Below, one piece after another: positions 54,524-63,755 of a stretch of 64,000 nt of DNA. Origin of the DNA: an uncultured Pseudomonadales bacterium (lineage in GTDB: Bacteria; Pseudomonadota; Gammaproteobacteria; Pseudomonadales; Azotimanducaceae); assembly GCA_951813295.1 (NCBI GenBank), contig CATOTI010000002.1, positions 3,668,522 to 3,732,521 on the forward strand, in the 5' to 3' direction. Both the position numbers and the translations under genes were made by a program. How positions within the stretch are numbered: the first letter of the stretch is position 1; each line of letters begins with the position of its first letter. The notes under the pieces were generated by a model that saw nothing but the letters and a program-made list of their open reading frames with translations, was not told the origin of the DNA and ran no database searches.

Positions 54524-55747
54524 ATGGATTACCGTGATCTTGTAAAACCGGCAACGTTTGCTGACGACGATTACTTTCACGAGTTAACCACTCACATGCG
54601 GATGAACGATCCGCTGCCCTATATCGAGACCGATTCTCACAAGCCGTTCTGGGTATGTAGCAAGCACGCGGATGTCATTGAGATAGAGCGGAAAAACGAG
54701 CTGTTTCTGAACACTCAGCACTCCGTGCTTGTTGACAAGGAGATTGAGGCGCAAAGAGCAGCGCAAGGCCCAGGTCTAAGAACACTGATCAACATGGATG
54801 AGCCCGATCACAAACTGTTTCGTGATCTAACCAAAAACTGGTTTATGCCTGCCAACCTCAAAGCTGTGGAAGCTCGAGTACAGGAGATTGCCAAATCCGC
54901 GGTTGATCGCATGTTTGAGCTGGGGGACGACATGGACTTCGTCCAGGATGTAGCGATCTGGTATCCGCTACGTGTGATCATGATGATTTTAGGCGTGCCG
55001 GAAGAAGACGAGGGGCGCATGCTCAGACTGACCCAGGAGCTGTTTGGCGCTGATGACCCGGATATGCAGCGTGGACAGTCTACGCCGGAAGAACGCGAAG
55101 CGGTTCTGCTGGACTTCTTTGAGTACTTCTCAAAGATGACGGCTGACCGCCGTGCCAATCCAGGCGAAGACGTGGCCACTGTCATTGCGAATGCCGAAAT
55201 CAATGGGGCGCAGATTGGCGATCTTGAAGCAATTTCTTACTACGTTATTGTCGCTACAGCCGGTCACGACACCACAAGCTCTTCAACGGCGGGTGGTCTG
55301 CACGCGCTCATTCAAAACCCGGATGAAATGCGAAAGCTGCAGGACGATCCTCGGGTGATTCCTTTTGCCGTCGAGGAGGCCATTCGCTGGGTAAGTCCTG
55401 TAAAACACTTCCTTCGTTATGCCACTGAAGATTACGAACTTCGCGGACAGACGATCAAGCAGGGCGATTGTTTGATGATGCTCTACCCTTCCGCCAACCG
55501 GGACGAAGAAGTATTTGAGGACCCGTTCGAGTTCAAAGCAGACCGACGCCCAAACCGCCACGTCGCATTTGGACATGGTGCGCATCATTGCTTGGGGAAC
55601 CTATTGGCGAAGATGGAGATGAAGCATCTTTATCAGGAATTGTTTAGTCGTGTTAAGAGCGTCGAACTGATGGGCGACACGAAACTTGTGCATTCTACTT
55701 TCGTTAGCGGACTTAAGACCTTGCCGATTCGAATCCGGAAGAAGTGA
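54524..55747 (+). CDS. Cytochrome P450
   Basis: This 407-residue soluble bacterial P450 has the I-helix oxygen motif AGHDTTSS from residue 246, the K-helix EEAIRW followed by SPVKHFLRYA, and the heme-binding FGHGAHHCLG with Cys356. The length and lack of a membrane anchor are typical of class I enzymes fed by ferredoxin, but no ferredoxin or reductase is encoded nearby. Neighbours (SRPBCC fragment, TetR, transporter, SDR) suggest uptake and oxidation of a hydrophobic compound. Codon use is more AT-rich than in flanking genes, which hints at transfer. Confidence 0.95.
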   Translation: MDYRDLVKPATFADDDYFHELTTHMRMNDPLPYIETDSHKPFWVCSKHADVIEIERKNELFLNTQHSVLVDKEIEAQRAAQGPGLRTLINMDEPDHKLFRDLTKNWFMPANLKAVEARVQEIAKSAVDRMFELGDDMDFVQDVAIWYPLRVIMMILGVPEEDEGRMLRLTQELFGADDPDMQRGQSTPEEREAVLLDFFEYFSKMTADRRANPGEDVATVIANAEINGAQIGDLEAISYYVIVATAGHDTTSSSTAGGLHALIQNPDEMRKLQDDPRVIPFAVEEAIRWVSPVKHFLRYATEDYELRGQTIKQGDCLMMLYPSANRDEEVFEDPFEFKADRRPNRHVAFGHGAHHCLGNLLAKMEMKHLYQELFSRVKSVELMGDTKLVHSTFVSGLKTLPIRIRKK

Positions 55748-55859
55748 CGTGGTTGACTCGGGTTTGTTAGTCGAACGGCTTTCCCAAAACCGCAATCATG
55801 ATCATGAACCAGGGGCGATGTAGCTCTAGGACAAAAGGAACGGATTTATTACTCGCCCT

Positions 55860-56426
55860 ATGACATCAACCAAAAACAAAATAGTTGATGCGGCCATCGC
55901 AACGTTTATTCGCTACGGTGCTCGTAAGACCTCTATGACGGATATCGCAGACGCCGCGGGTGTCTCTCGACAAACACTGTATGACCAGTTCGGAAGCAAA
56001 GATGAGTTAGTGGAGGCCGCGATCAGTCGGAATACTGATCTCGTCCTCGCGCGCATCGCCGAGCGACTAGGGTACGGCGATAACCTTGCCGACCAGCTTG
56101 ATGTTTACCTGAGCGAGACCGTGGTTCGAACTTTCGAGAGGTTGCAGACATCGGAAGACTTGGAAGATCTAATCATCGGGCACAACGACGCGGGACGAGC
56201 GGCGATAAAGAAATCTCACCAACGGCACAACAGTGTTGTGATGGATCTACTTACTCCCTATGACAATCAGGTCGAAAGCACTGGTCAGAGTACGAAACAA
56301 CTCACTGCATTCCTGGTCAGGAGCGCGATGAGTCTTAAGCACTGCGAAAGCAGATGCGAACTCAATGACATGCTCGACTCTTTGAAAACGTCTATCCTGC
56401 TCGCGGCTGCGCCAGATCTAATTTAG
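55860..56426 (+). CDS. TetR/AcrR family transcriptional regulator
   Basis: This 188-residue protein has the N-terminal helix-turn-helix IVDAAIATFIRYGARKTSMTDIADAAGVSRQTLYDQFGSKDELVEAAI, a near-consensus TetR domain. The rest is a variable ligand-binding helical domain. It lies in the middle of the P450 module and probably controls it, with the dyads upstream of the module (54054-54108) as possible targets. Confidence 0.92.
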   Translation: MTSTKNKIVDAAIATFIRYGARKTSMTDIADAAGVSRQTLYDQFGSKDELVEAAISRNTDLVLARIAERLGYGDNLADQLDVYLSETVVRTFERLQTSEDLEDLIIGHNDAGRAAIKKSHQRHNSVVMDLLTPYDNQVESTGQSTKQLTAFLVRSAMSLKHCESRCELNDMLDSLKTSILLAAAPDLI

Positions 56427-56471
56427 ACCAAGCGACGAGCGGGCGCCTTGGCAACGTAAAAGAAGAACCGC

Positions 56472-57749
56472 ATGGCTGTTTCTCTATCGAATCGTGTGCT
56501 GGCGTGTTACTCGGGAATCAGTATGCCGTTGGCGGCGATGTTGATGCCGGTGGCCGTCTACCTGCCGCCGTTCTATGCGTCCGAGCTCGATTTGAGTCTC
56601 GCAACCGTAGGCCTGGTTTTCACTATTGCACGCATCTGGGATGTGATTACCGATCCGATCATGGGCATTGTCATTGATCGATACGACACTCGCTGGGGGC
56701 GTCGCAAACATTGGATTGCCATTGCCTTACCCTTCACCATGCTTTCGGTTTACATGGTTTTTGCACCCGACGTCGAGCAAGTCTCGACCACGTACCTGAC
56801 CGTGTGGCTGATCGTCATGTATTTGGGGTACACCATGATGGCGATCGCCCATCAGTCCTGGGGGGCAGAGCTTGCGCCGGACTATGACGATCGCTCCAGA
56901 TTATTCACGTGGCGAGAAGTCTTTGTGCTCGTAGGAATGGTTTCAGTACTCGCTCTACCAGCATTGGTTGAATTGATGGGCTTGGATGAACAATCGAGCA
57001 AGGTTGCGAGCATGGGCTATTTGGTCGTTGTCCTCCTCCCGCTAACGGCTCTACCCCTGCTCATTGGGGTGCCTGACAAAGCGGTTCGAACAGATATGAC
57101 GATCAATTGGCGACAAGCGTTGGTTGTACTTCTACAGAACACGATTTTGTGGCGGATACTCATCGCTGATCTTGCCGTCGGGTTTGCGTTTGCTGCGACG
57201 GGCGCGCTGTACATCTTCCTCGTTACCTATCTCTTTGAGCTACCAGAGCTTGCGAGCATCGCTTTGCTGCTCATCTTTCTGATCAGCGCCTTTGTCATGC
57301 CTTTATGGCTGAAGCTTGCGCTCGGGCTTGGAAAGGACAGAACCATGCGACTTGCGCTGTTTGCTGGACTCGTCGTTCATATCGTTCTTTACGTGACCGC
57401 TGAACCCGGAAACGCCACTGGCTTATGGATCTATACCGCGATCTACGGAATGGTCTTTGGCGCGGCGCCAACCTTAATTCGCTTGATGATGGCGGACCTG
57501 ACCGATTACGACGAACTGAAAACAGGAAGTAAACGCGCGGGCCTGTTCTTTGCGCTGATGACAACCAGCAGTAAAGTCGGTAGCGCGCTAGCTGTTGTAA
57601 CTGCTTTTACGTTTGTAGAGTTCTTCTTCGCATTCCAGCCCGGTCCGGACAACACACCAGAGGGCATCCAAGGTTTGCTGATTACATACTGCCTATTTGC
57701 GGCGCTCACTTTCGGCGTCGCTATCTTTGTTTCGTCCGCTACCCGTTAA
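56472..57749 (+). CDS. MFS transporter, GPH (glycoside-pentoside-hexuronide) type
   Basis: This 425-residue protein has about twelve membrane helices. The first loop shows WDVITDPIMGIVIDRYDTRWGRRKHWI, the GPH-family signature of the second and third helices. The seventh-eighth helix loop has a second, shorter signature (DLTDYDELKTGSKRAGLFFALMTTSSKVGSAL). Such carriers use sodium or proton gradients to move sugars or other compounds. As part of the P450 module it may import its substrate. It follows the TetR gene by 45 bp. Confidence 0.92.
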   Translation: MAVSLSNRVLACYSGISMPLAAMLMPVAVYLPPFYASELDLSLATVGLVFTIARIWDVITDPIMGIVIDRYDTRWGRRKHWIAIALPFTMLSVYMVFAPDVEQVSTTYLTVWLIVMYLGYTMMAIAHQSWGAELAPDYDDRSRLFTWREVFVLVGMVSVLALPALVELMGLDEQSSKVASMGYLVVVLLPLTALPLLIGVPDKAVRTDMTINWRQALVVLLQNTILWRILIADLAVGFAFAATGALYIFLVTYLFELPELASIALLLIFLISAFVMPLWLKLALGLGKDRTMRLALFAGLVVHIVLYVTAEPGNATGLWIYTAIYGMVFGAAPTLIRLMMADLTDYDELKTGSKRAGLFFALMTTSSKVGSALAVVTAFTFVEFFFAFQPGPDNTPEGIQGLLITYCLFAALTFGVAIFVSSATR

Positions 57750-57833
57750 CGCGCGAAAAGCATCGGGAAATCGAACGAGATCTCACGGAAATGAGACAAG
57801 CGCTCACAGACTCTTGATGAAAGAGGAGGAAAC

Positions 57834-58592
57834 GTGTCTGATCTAACGGGACGCATCGCACTCGTTACCGGTTCGGCATCAGGGATTGGTAGAGCAAGCG
57901 CCATGCGGCTTGCTACTGACGGCGCAGATATTGCGCTCCTGGACATCAACGGCGACGGCATCGAGCAAACCGCGAAAGAAATTCGAGCCATTGGCCGCAA
58001 AGCGCTAACCGTGGTCACCGATCTACTGGATCGTAAATCGATCGATCAGGCGCTAGCCCAAGTCAGGACAGAACTGGGGACAATTGACATTCTTCACAAC
58101 AACGCTGGCGGCAGCACCCACTACAAAGGTAAGCGAGGTTTCGTGAACGCGACGCCCGACCAGTGGGATCAGATCGTTGCGCTGAACTTGCGTGCGGTGG
58201 CTGATTGTACTCGAGCCTCGATTGCAGACATGAAAGAAAAGGGTGCAGGTAGAGTCATCATCACTGCATCAGAGATGGCGTTCCGTGGCGGACCGGGATT
58301 TACGGAATACTCCTCTGCAAAAGCCGGGGTACTCGGGTTCACTCGCTCTTTGGCAATGGAGGTCGGAAAGTACGGGATCACGGTAAACGCAATCTGTCCG
58401 GGTGTGATTCGAACGCCCGCGCTGGATTCATTTCCTGAAGATGCTATTCAAGAGACGCTCGCGGAGATTCCGGTACGACGTCTGGGTGAGCCAGAAGACA
58501 TCGCTAATGCGGTCTCGTTCTTAGCGGGCGATCAGGCCAGCTACATCACCGGAGCGTCGATATTGGTCACGGGCGGAAGGACGATGCATTGA
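57834..58592 (+). CDS. SDR family oxidoreductase
   Basis: This 252-residue classical short-chain dehydrogenase starts with a GTG after GAGGAGGA. It has the NAD(P)-binding VTGSASGIGRASAMRLA, NNAGG, catalytic Ser in ITASEMAF, Tyr and Lys in YSSAKAG, and the C-terminal PEDIANAVSFLAGDQASYITGASILVTGG. Asp after LLDINGDG suggests NAD preference. As the last gene of the P450 module it likely oxidises the alcohol formed by the P450. Confidence 0.93.
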   Translation: MSDLTGRIALVTGSASGIGRASAMRLATDGADIALLDINGDGIEQTAKEIRAIGRKALTVVTDLLDRKSIDQALAQVRTELGTIDILHNNAGGSTHYKGKRGFVNATPDQWDQIVALNLRAVADCTRASIADMKEKGAGRVIITASEMAFRGGPGFTEYSSAKAGVLGFTRSLAMEVGKYGITVNAICPGVIRTPALDSFPEDAIQETLAEIPVRRLGEPEDIANAVSFLAGDQASYITGASILVTGGRTMH

Positions 58593-58780
58593 ATTCGCAT
58601 GCGTCAAACAAAGGACGCTCGAGGATGTTCAATGGGACCTTCTGCCTTGAATATGGCGTTGAGACTCTGCCGGGAGTCCCAGATGACCCGCTGGTCATCG
58701 TCTGAGAATTTTTAGTTCTACGTGTACTACCCGTACAACGTAGGCAAGGCTCACCGCGCGAACTTGCGTCGTCAACGAGA

Positions 58781-59998
58781 CTACTTCGCCCTGATGCGCT
58801 GGATCAGCTGACGCGCGACAACGCGCCAGGATTCATGCTGCTCCTGAATCATCTTGAGCGTCGGCGTCTCGATCGGCGGTACGCCGGGCGATAGCTCACC
58901 AATGCGGCGGTACTCGCCGGCCTCCATCGCGAGTCGCGCATGCACGATCGCGCCGTTGCCATCGCCCGGCTTGCCGGATCCGTAGTAGCCGTAGCCTTCC
59001 ACCATGCTGCGTTGACCATTGGCTTGAAAACCGCAACGCCACAGGAGCTTCTCGCTGGCATTGGCGAGAACCTCCGGGCTGATGGTCAAGTGAAACGATT
59101 CCTGCTGTCGAATGAACGGTCGAACGACCGAGTTGGTGATGATGTAGCGCAAGTCATCCGACTTGTTCACGGCGCCGCCGTGCAACACACGCCCATCCAT
59201 CAACATGATGGTTCCTGCTGGGGCTTCCAGGTTGATGGGCGGCGGCAGTTCACCGAAGGTGCCGTTACCTTCGATATAGCGTTGATGTGATCCCGGCACG
59301 ATTAACGTGCCGCCGTTGACCTCATCAACATCCTGCAAAACGTAGATGGTGTTGAAGTGAACTGGCGCTTCGAGAAACTTGTAGGTCCCGACCAGGCCGT
59401 GATCCTGATGCAAACCCTGCGGGCGACAGCCGGGGAATGAAATGTTGGCGAGAAAGCTCAGGTGCTGCCAACCAGATCCCATCATCTCATCCAGCAGACG
59501 TTCAATGAGAAGGCCCGCCTGAACGGCGTCGGTCTCGTGGGTCATGCAGCGAACGAAGACGTCGCCTTTATTGACCAGCGACCAGAGGTTCTGCTGCGCC
59601 TCAGACAGGTACGCGATACCGAGATCTCGTTCTGCCTGGGCCTGGTCGACCAGTCGCTGATAGATCGTCTGGTTCTGGTCCGGCGACAAGGCGTCTTCAA
59701 TCAGGCAGTAACCCCACTCGTAGAGATCTCGCCGCATCTGTGCGATGTCTTTTCCAGCCGTAGGCAACGAGATGTCTTTCCAGTAAGGATGCTTACGAGC
59801 GACCGTGGTGTCGTAATACTTGCCCTGACCCCAAACCAAGTCCTCGTCCGGCTTAGGCGCGCGCATCCAGGGATTCGCCCGGAACAACGACCGATAGGGT
59901 TCTTTGGAGTGAATGAGATCCCGGTACGGCGTCGCGGCATCGTTCGATGCTGCCGCGATGGCTTCTTCGGAAAACTCGGCTGGCAACGATGGCGCCAT
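58781..59998 (-). CDS. Phytanoyl-CoA dioxygenase (PhyH) family protein
   Basis: This 405-residue Fe(II)/2-oxoglutarate dioxygenase has the iron ligands GLHQDHG (H-x-D) and the distal His in GRVLHGGAVN, with the 2-oxoglutarate Arg further on (RYIITNSVVRPF). TIYVLQDVDEVNGGTLIVPGSHQR is the classical family core. It is only distantly related to the PhyH at 11159. It converges with the SDR gene and its substrate is unknown. Confidence 0.9.
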   Translation of the reverse strand: MAPSLPAEFSEEAIAAASNDAATPYRDLIHSKEPYRSLFRANPWMRAPKPDEDLVWGQGKYYDTTVARKHPYWKDISLPTAGKDIAQMRRDLYEWGYCLIEDALSPDQNQTIYQRLVDQAQAERDLGIAYLSEAQQNLWSLVNKGDVFVRCMTHETDAVQAGLLIERLLDEMMGSGWQHLSFLANISFPGCRPQGLHQDHGLVGTYKFLEAPVHFNTIYVLQDVDEVNGGTLIVPGSHQRYIEGNGTFGELPPPINLEAPAGTIMLMDGRVLHGGAVNKSDDLRYIITNSVVRPFIRQQESFHLTISPEVLANASEKLLWRCGFQANGQRSMVEGYGYYGSGKPGDGNGAIVHARLAMEAGEYRRIGELSPGVPPIETPTLKMIQEQHESWRVVARQLIQRIRAK

Positions 59999-60384
59999 GG
60001 TTCTGCGACTCCGGATCTATCTCTGTTCGAACGAGCGTTGTATGGAGACAACACCGCGCACCAATACGGCAAGGCAGCCTTCGGGCGCGGTTGCTTGCGT
60101 TTGATTCCGCACCCGGCGCGGCAATGCAATCACTTGAAGGCGAGGGAGGAGGGGTAGCTGTCATCGAAAACACGCGTTGCCTCCACGAGATAACGCGGTC
60201 CGTCGAGTGATTGCATTTGATTAGACCCAGACCTGCTCGGCGAAACAAGCACGCGACGAATCATCCGAACCGAAGTTGTCGGCGTTCCAACGGGCCCGTA
60301 GCCGTGACATGGGCGGACGCCCTAGGCGCTATTCGACCAATGCGATCTAGGTAATCTTCAGACCGATCATAAAGGAGCGCCTCG
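59999..60384. other. Intergenic stretch, no gene assigned
   Basis: These 386 bp lie between the divergent PhyH gene and the 150-residue protein. Both promoters must be here. I recognise no RNA gene, riboswitch, repeat or terminator. Confidence 0.35.
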
Positions 60385-60837
60385 ATGGAACTTCAAGACC
60401 TAGGTGCGGTGGGCGAGTTCGTCAGCTCGATCTGCATCCTCATTACGTTGGCTTTTCTCGTATCTGAAATTCGCGCGACTAACCGTGCTGCGCTTGACGC
60501 GAACAGCCATGCACGCCGGGAGGCACGCGACCGTGTTTTTGCCTCGGTTGTGGAGAACTCGTCGTTGGCGAACGCCATCGTCAAATCTCCAGGAGTGGAT
60601 GAGGGCCTGACGGCGGCCGAGCAGATGCAGCTAACGGTTCAGTATTTCCGCTTCTGGTGGTACTTCCGCGACCAACATTTCACAAAGCTCCACCCAGACG
60701 ATCGACGAGCCGTTGAGAAATCGTTAACCAACATGATCAATGGTGATGCTGGGTTCGCAGAGTTCTGTCGAGGAGAGGTTCTCGCAAGTGACGAGCCCGA
60801 CGCATTCACTCAGCACATTCGAACAATCCTCGCCTGA
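60385..60837 (+). CDS. Small membrane-anchored hypothetical protein
   Basis: This 150-residue protein has AAAGGAG before its ATG. One membrane helix near the N-terminus (VGEFVSSICILITLAFLVSEIRATNRAAL) is followed by a helical, charged domain with FRFWWYFRDQHF. This layout is recurrent in marine gammaproteobacteria and remains uncharacterised. The partial protein at the left window edge may belong to the same family. Confidence 0.75.
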   Translation: MELQDLGAVGEFVSSICILITLAFLVSEIRATNRAALDANSHARREARDRVFASVVENSSLANAIVKSPGVDEGLTAAEQMQLTVQYFRFWWYFRDQHFTKLHPDDRRAVEKSLTNMINGDAGFAEFCRGEVLASDEPDAFTQHIRTILA

Positions 60838-61057
60838 ACGGAGCTCGTCGCTCTCGGATTCTTTCGGCCTTGCCCCGGTGAGGTGTATGACATGGCTGCC
60901 GGTAAGCGGCTCTCGCCGATGATAGCGCCGCCGCGGCTTTTGCCTCTCTTGCCGATCTCTGGCTGGACCTAAGAGCGTCGCACAGCGACGCCGCTTGCCA
61001 TCAATCCCGGTCCTGGCTCGTGGGCTATGCTGCCCTGGGAGACGAGGGGAGAGAAGC

Positions 61058-62089
61058 ATGCGAGTGACAATCGCGTCCGCCGTTGGCGATGCGTCGGGTG
61101 CATTGACGTCTCAGACGGATCAATTCGAGGGGAGCCGACGGCTTGGCGCGCAGTTAACGCGCCGCTTTACCGCGCGCCTGTCCATGCTGGTCTTGGTTGG
61201 TCTGTTCAGCATCGGTTCGGCACAGGCAGATCCGATCGCCTGCCGTAGTGATCCGACCACGCGCCCAGAGATGGGCCCGGAGATGGTCGTCATCGAGGGC
61301 GGTCGTTTCAGGATGGGCTCGCTCGACGGTGACAGTGACGAGCAGCCGGTGCACGAGGTCGTGGTGGAGCCTTTTGCCTTGGGTCGTTGCGAGGTCACGG
61401 TGGCGGAGTTCTCCGTTTTCGTCGAGGACACGGGGTATGTCGCGACGGCTGACAACGGGGACTGTCGCGCGTTGAACGAGGCGGGTAGCACCTTTGTCGA
61501 CGGCGTGAACGCATCGTGGCGAGATCCACGCTACCCGGAAGTCGCCCAAGTCGCGGCGATGCCGGTGGTCTGCGTGTCCTTCCACGATGCGCTGGCCTAC
61601 ACCCAATGGCTCGCTGCGCGCACCAGCCGACCTTTTCGGCTACCGACGGAAGCCGAGTGGGAGTACGCCGCGCGGGGTCGCACGACCACCGCCCGCCATT
61701 GGGAGATCCACCCGCGCGCAAGTCAGTGTGATTTCGCCAACGGCGCCGATCAGGACGCGAAGTCGCGGTTCGAGGAATGGTCGGGCGCAAAATGTGCTGA
61801 CGGTCATGTGGTCTCGGCTCGGGTCGGCACTTATCGACCGAACGCGTATGGCCTTTACGACATGTTGGGCAACGTCTGGGAGTGGACGGCGGACTGCTGG
61901 CATGCGTCGTACGAGGACACCTCGATCAAAGATGGACCCCGACCGGAAGAAGGCGACTGTTCGCGGCGTGTGGTTCGCGGCGGCTCCTGGTTCTACGGAC
62001 CCGCGGGCCTACGGTCTGCCAAGCGGAGCAAGGACGACCCCGCCAGAACGTACAACTCCGTTGGATTTCGTGTTGCCAGGACGCTCTGA
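61058..62089 (+). CDS. SUMF1/PvdO-like formylglycine-enzyme-fold protein, exported
   Basis: From the ATG at 61058 (ribosome site GGGGAGA) it has 343 residues. A hydrophobic segment at residues 43-57 ends in SAQA, so it looks like a signal peptide with a long N-region. The SUMF1 domain runs from EMVVIEGGRFRMGSLDGDSDEQPVHEV to RVVRGGSWFYGPAGLRSAKR and VGFRVARTL. The Cys pair of true formylglycine-generating enzymes near the end of the domain is absent, so it is probably not a sulfatase activator but a PvdO- or EgtB-like relative. It sits 4 bp before the PQQ dehydrogenase gene, likely one operon. Confidence 0.82.
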   Translation: MRVTIASAVGDASGALTSQTDQFEGSRRLGAQLTRRFTARLSMLVLVGLFSIGSAQADPIACRSDPTTRPEMGPEMVVIEGGRFRMGSLDGDSDEQPVHEVVVEPFALGRCEVTVAEFSVFVEDTGYVATADNGDCRALNEAGSTFVDGVNASWRDPRYPEVAQVAAMPVVCVSFHDALAYTQWLAARTSRPFRLPTEAEWEYAARGRTTTARHWEIHPRASQCDFANGADQDAKSRFEEWSGAKCADGHVVSARVGTYRPNAYGLYDMLGNVWEWTADCWHASYEDTSIKDGPRPEEGDCSRRVVRGGSWFYGPAGLRSAKRSKDDPARTYNSVGFRVARTL

Positions 62090-62093
62090 GCCT

Positions 62094-63755
62094 ATGTGCT
62101 ATTCGCTTCGTTCCTTTGCTCTTTCTTTTCGCTCGGTTTTTCGTGGTGCGGGAAGCCCATGGCGGCTGGCCGCGGTGCTGCTCGTCGTGCCCCTGGCCAC
62201 CGTCGGCTGTGGTGCGCCTGCCGCGGATGGAGAGGGTGACGACAACCACGTGCCCGGAACAAACGCTGGCACGTTCTCCATGAACCGCGACGTGGAGGGC
62301 GAGCGCTTCATCCTCGAGGCAGGTGCGGTGCTTTACAGCGAGCACTGTGCCGTCTGCCACGGCGAGCGCCTGCAGGGGGCGCCCCAGGGCACGCCGCTGG
62401 TCGGTGCTGCGCTTGCCCACGGCGCGTCCACCGACGAGCTGGCGGTGAGCATCAGCAAGGGCTTCCCGGAGCGCGGCATGCCGGCCTGGTCCGCCACCAT
62501 GGGTGCCGAGCAGATCAAGACCCTGTCGCTCTGGATCGCCGAAACCCGGGAAGGCTTGCTCTACTCCGACTTCCACTACACAGACGAACTCACCATTCCA
62601 CAGGACACGATCCGAACCCGGGCGTATGACCTCAAGATCGATGTGCTCATCAATGGTCTCGATCCACTGCCGTACTCCCTCGCGGTGCTGCCGGACGGTC
62701 ATGTGCTGGTCACGGAGAAGATGCGCGGCCTTCGGCTCGTCACGCCACAGGCGGAGCGCTCGACGCTCATCGAAGACACGCCGGCGGTCTACGACGACGG
62801 CCAGCTCAGTATTGGCGGTGTCGAGGAGGGCCTCGGCTGGTTACTCGATGTCGCGCTGCACCCGCGCTACGCGGAGAACGGCTGGATCTACCTGGCCTAT
62901 ACCGAGCGCTGTGCGGGCTGCAACGAACGCAGTCTTGTCTCGGGGCGCCCGGTTTCCATGGTCAAACTCGTCCGTGGCCGCATCGACAACGGGCGCTGGG
63001 TCGACGAGCAAGTGATCTGGCAGCCGCCGCTCGAATCCTACTCACCCTCGAGCGACATGGTGGCCGGTGGTCGAATCGCTTTCGACCCGGCGGGTTACGT
63101 GTTTGTCAGCGTGGGCTACAAGAGCGACGCCGGGATTCAGGACCTCGCCTCGCCCCACGGCAAGATCCACCGGTTCTTCGACGATGGCCGAGTCCCTGCA
63201 GACAATCCGCTCGTCGATGTGCCGGGCGCGATGCCGAGCATCTGGACCTATGGTCACAGGGCCCCGCAGGGCCTCGAGTTCGATGCCCGCTCCCGCCACC
63301 TTTGGGGAACCGAGCACGGGCCCCGGGGCGGCGACGAGGTGAATCTGCTGCTGCCCGGACGTAACTACGGCTGGCCTCTGTTCTCGAAAGGACAGAACTA
63401 CGACGGCACGCCGTTGAACTGGGATGGGCGCCACGGCGCCGAGGTGTCGCTCGAGGAGATCACGCAACCCGTGGTGGATCTCACGCCGTCGGTGGCCGTG
63501 TCGGCATTCGTCGTCTACGAAGGTGACGCTTTTGCCGACTGGCACGGGGATCTGCTCGTCGGCTCGCTGAAAGCAGCGGACCTCATTCGGTTGCGAATCG
63601 AGGACGGCCAGCTACTGGAGCAGGAGACCCTGATCGAGGACCTGGCACGGATCAGAGACGTCGAAATCGGCCCGGCTGGCGAGCTCTACCTGCTGCTCGA
63701 GCACGCCTCCGGCGGTCAGGTGGTTCGGGTCACCCCTGGTCAAGCTGAACGCTGA
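62094..63755 (+). CDS. Lipoprotein fusion of cytochrome c and PQQ-dependent sugar dehydrogenase
   Basis: The protein has 553 residues from the ATG at 62094, four bases after the SUMF1 gene. The N-terminus carries a hydrophobic segment with LATVGC, a probable lipobox. Then comes a small cytochrome c domain with heme site C85-A-V-C88-H89 and a Met in ERGMPAW as the likely sixth ligand. From about residue 180 it is a soluble aldose dehydrogenase six-bladed propeller (LPYSLAVLPDGHVLVTEK, GGVEEGLGWLLDVALHPRY, YGHRAPQGLEF, WGTEHGPRGGDEVNLL). Electrons from PQQ would pass straight to the fused heme. Confidence 0.9.
   Translation: MCYSLRSFALSFRSVFRGAGSPWRLAAVLLVVPLATVGCGAPAADGEGDDNHVPGTNAGTFSMNRDVEGERFILEAGAVLYSEHCAVCHGERLQGAPQGTPLVGAALAHGASTDELAVSISKGFPERGMPAWSATMGAEQIKTLSLWIAETREGLLYSDFHYTDELTIPQDTIRTRAYDLKIDVLINGLDPLPYSLAVLPDGHVLVTEKMRGLRLVTPQAERSTLIEDTPAVYDDGQLSIGGVEEGLGWLLDVALHPRYAENGWIYLAYTERCAGCNERSLVSGRPVSMVKLVRGRIDNGRWVDEQVIWQPPLESYSPSSDMVAGGRIAFDPAGYVFVSVGYKSDAGIQDLASPHGKIHRFFDDGRVPADNPLVDVPGAMPSIWTYGHRAPQGLEFDARSRHLWGTEHGPRGGDEVNLLLPGRNYGWPLFSKGQNYDGTPLNWDGRHGAEVSLEEITQPVVDLTPSVAVSAFVVYEGDAFADWHGDLLVGSLKAADLIRLRIEDGQLLEQETLIEDLARIRDVEIGPAGELYLLLEHASGGQVVRVTPGQAER

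Noticed and set aside
61058..62089. A true formylglycine-generating enzyme (sulfatase activator)
   Set aside because: The Cys pair near the C-terminal block is absent and no sulfatase gene is in the window.
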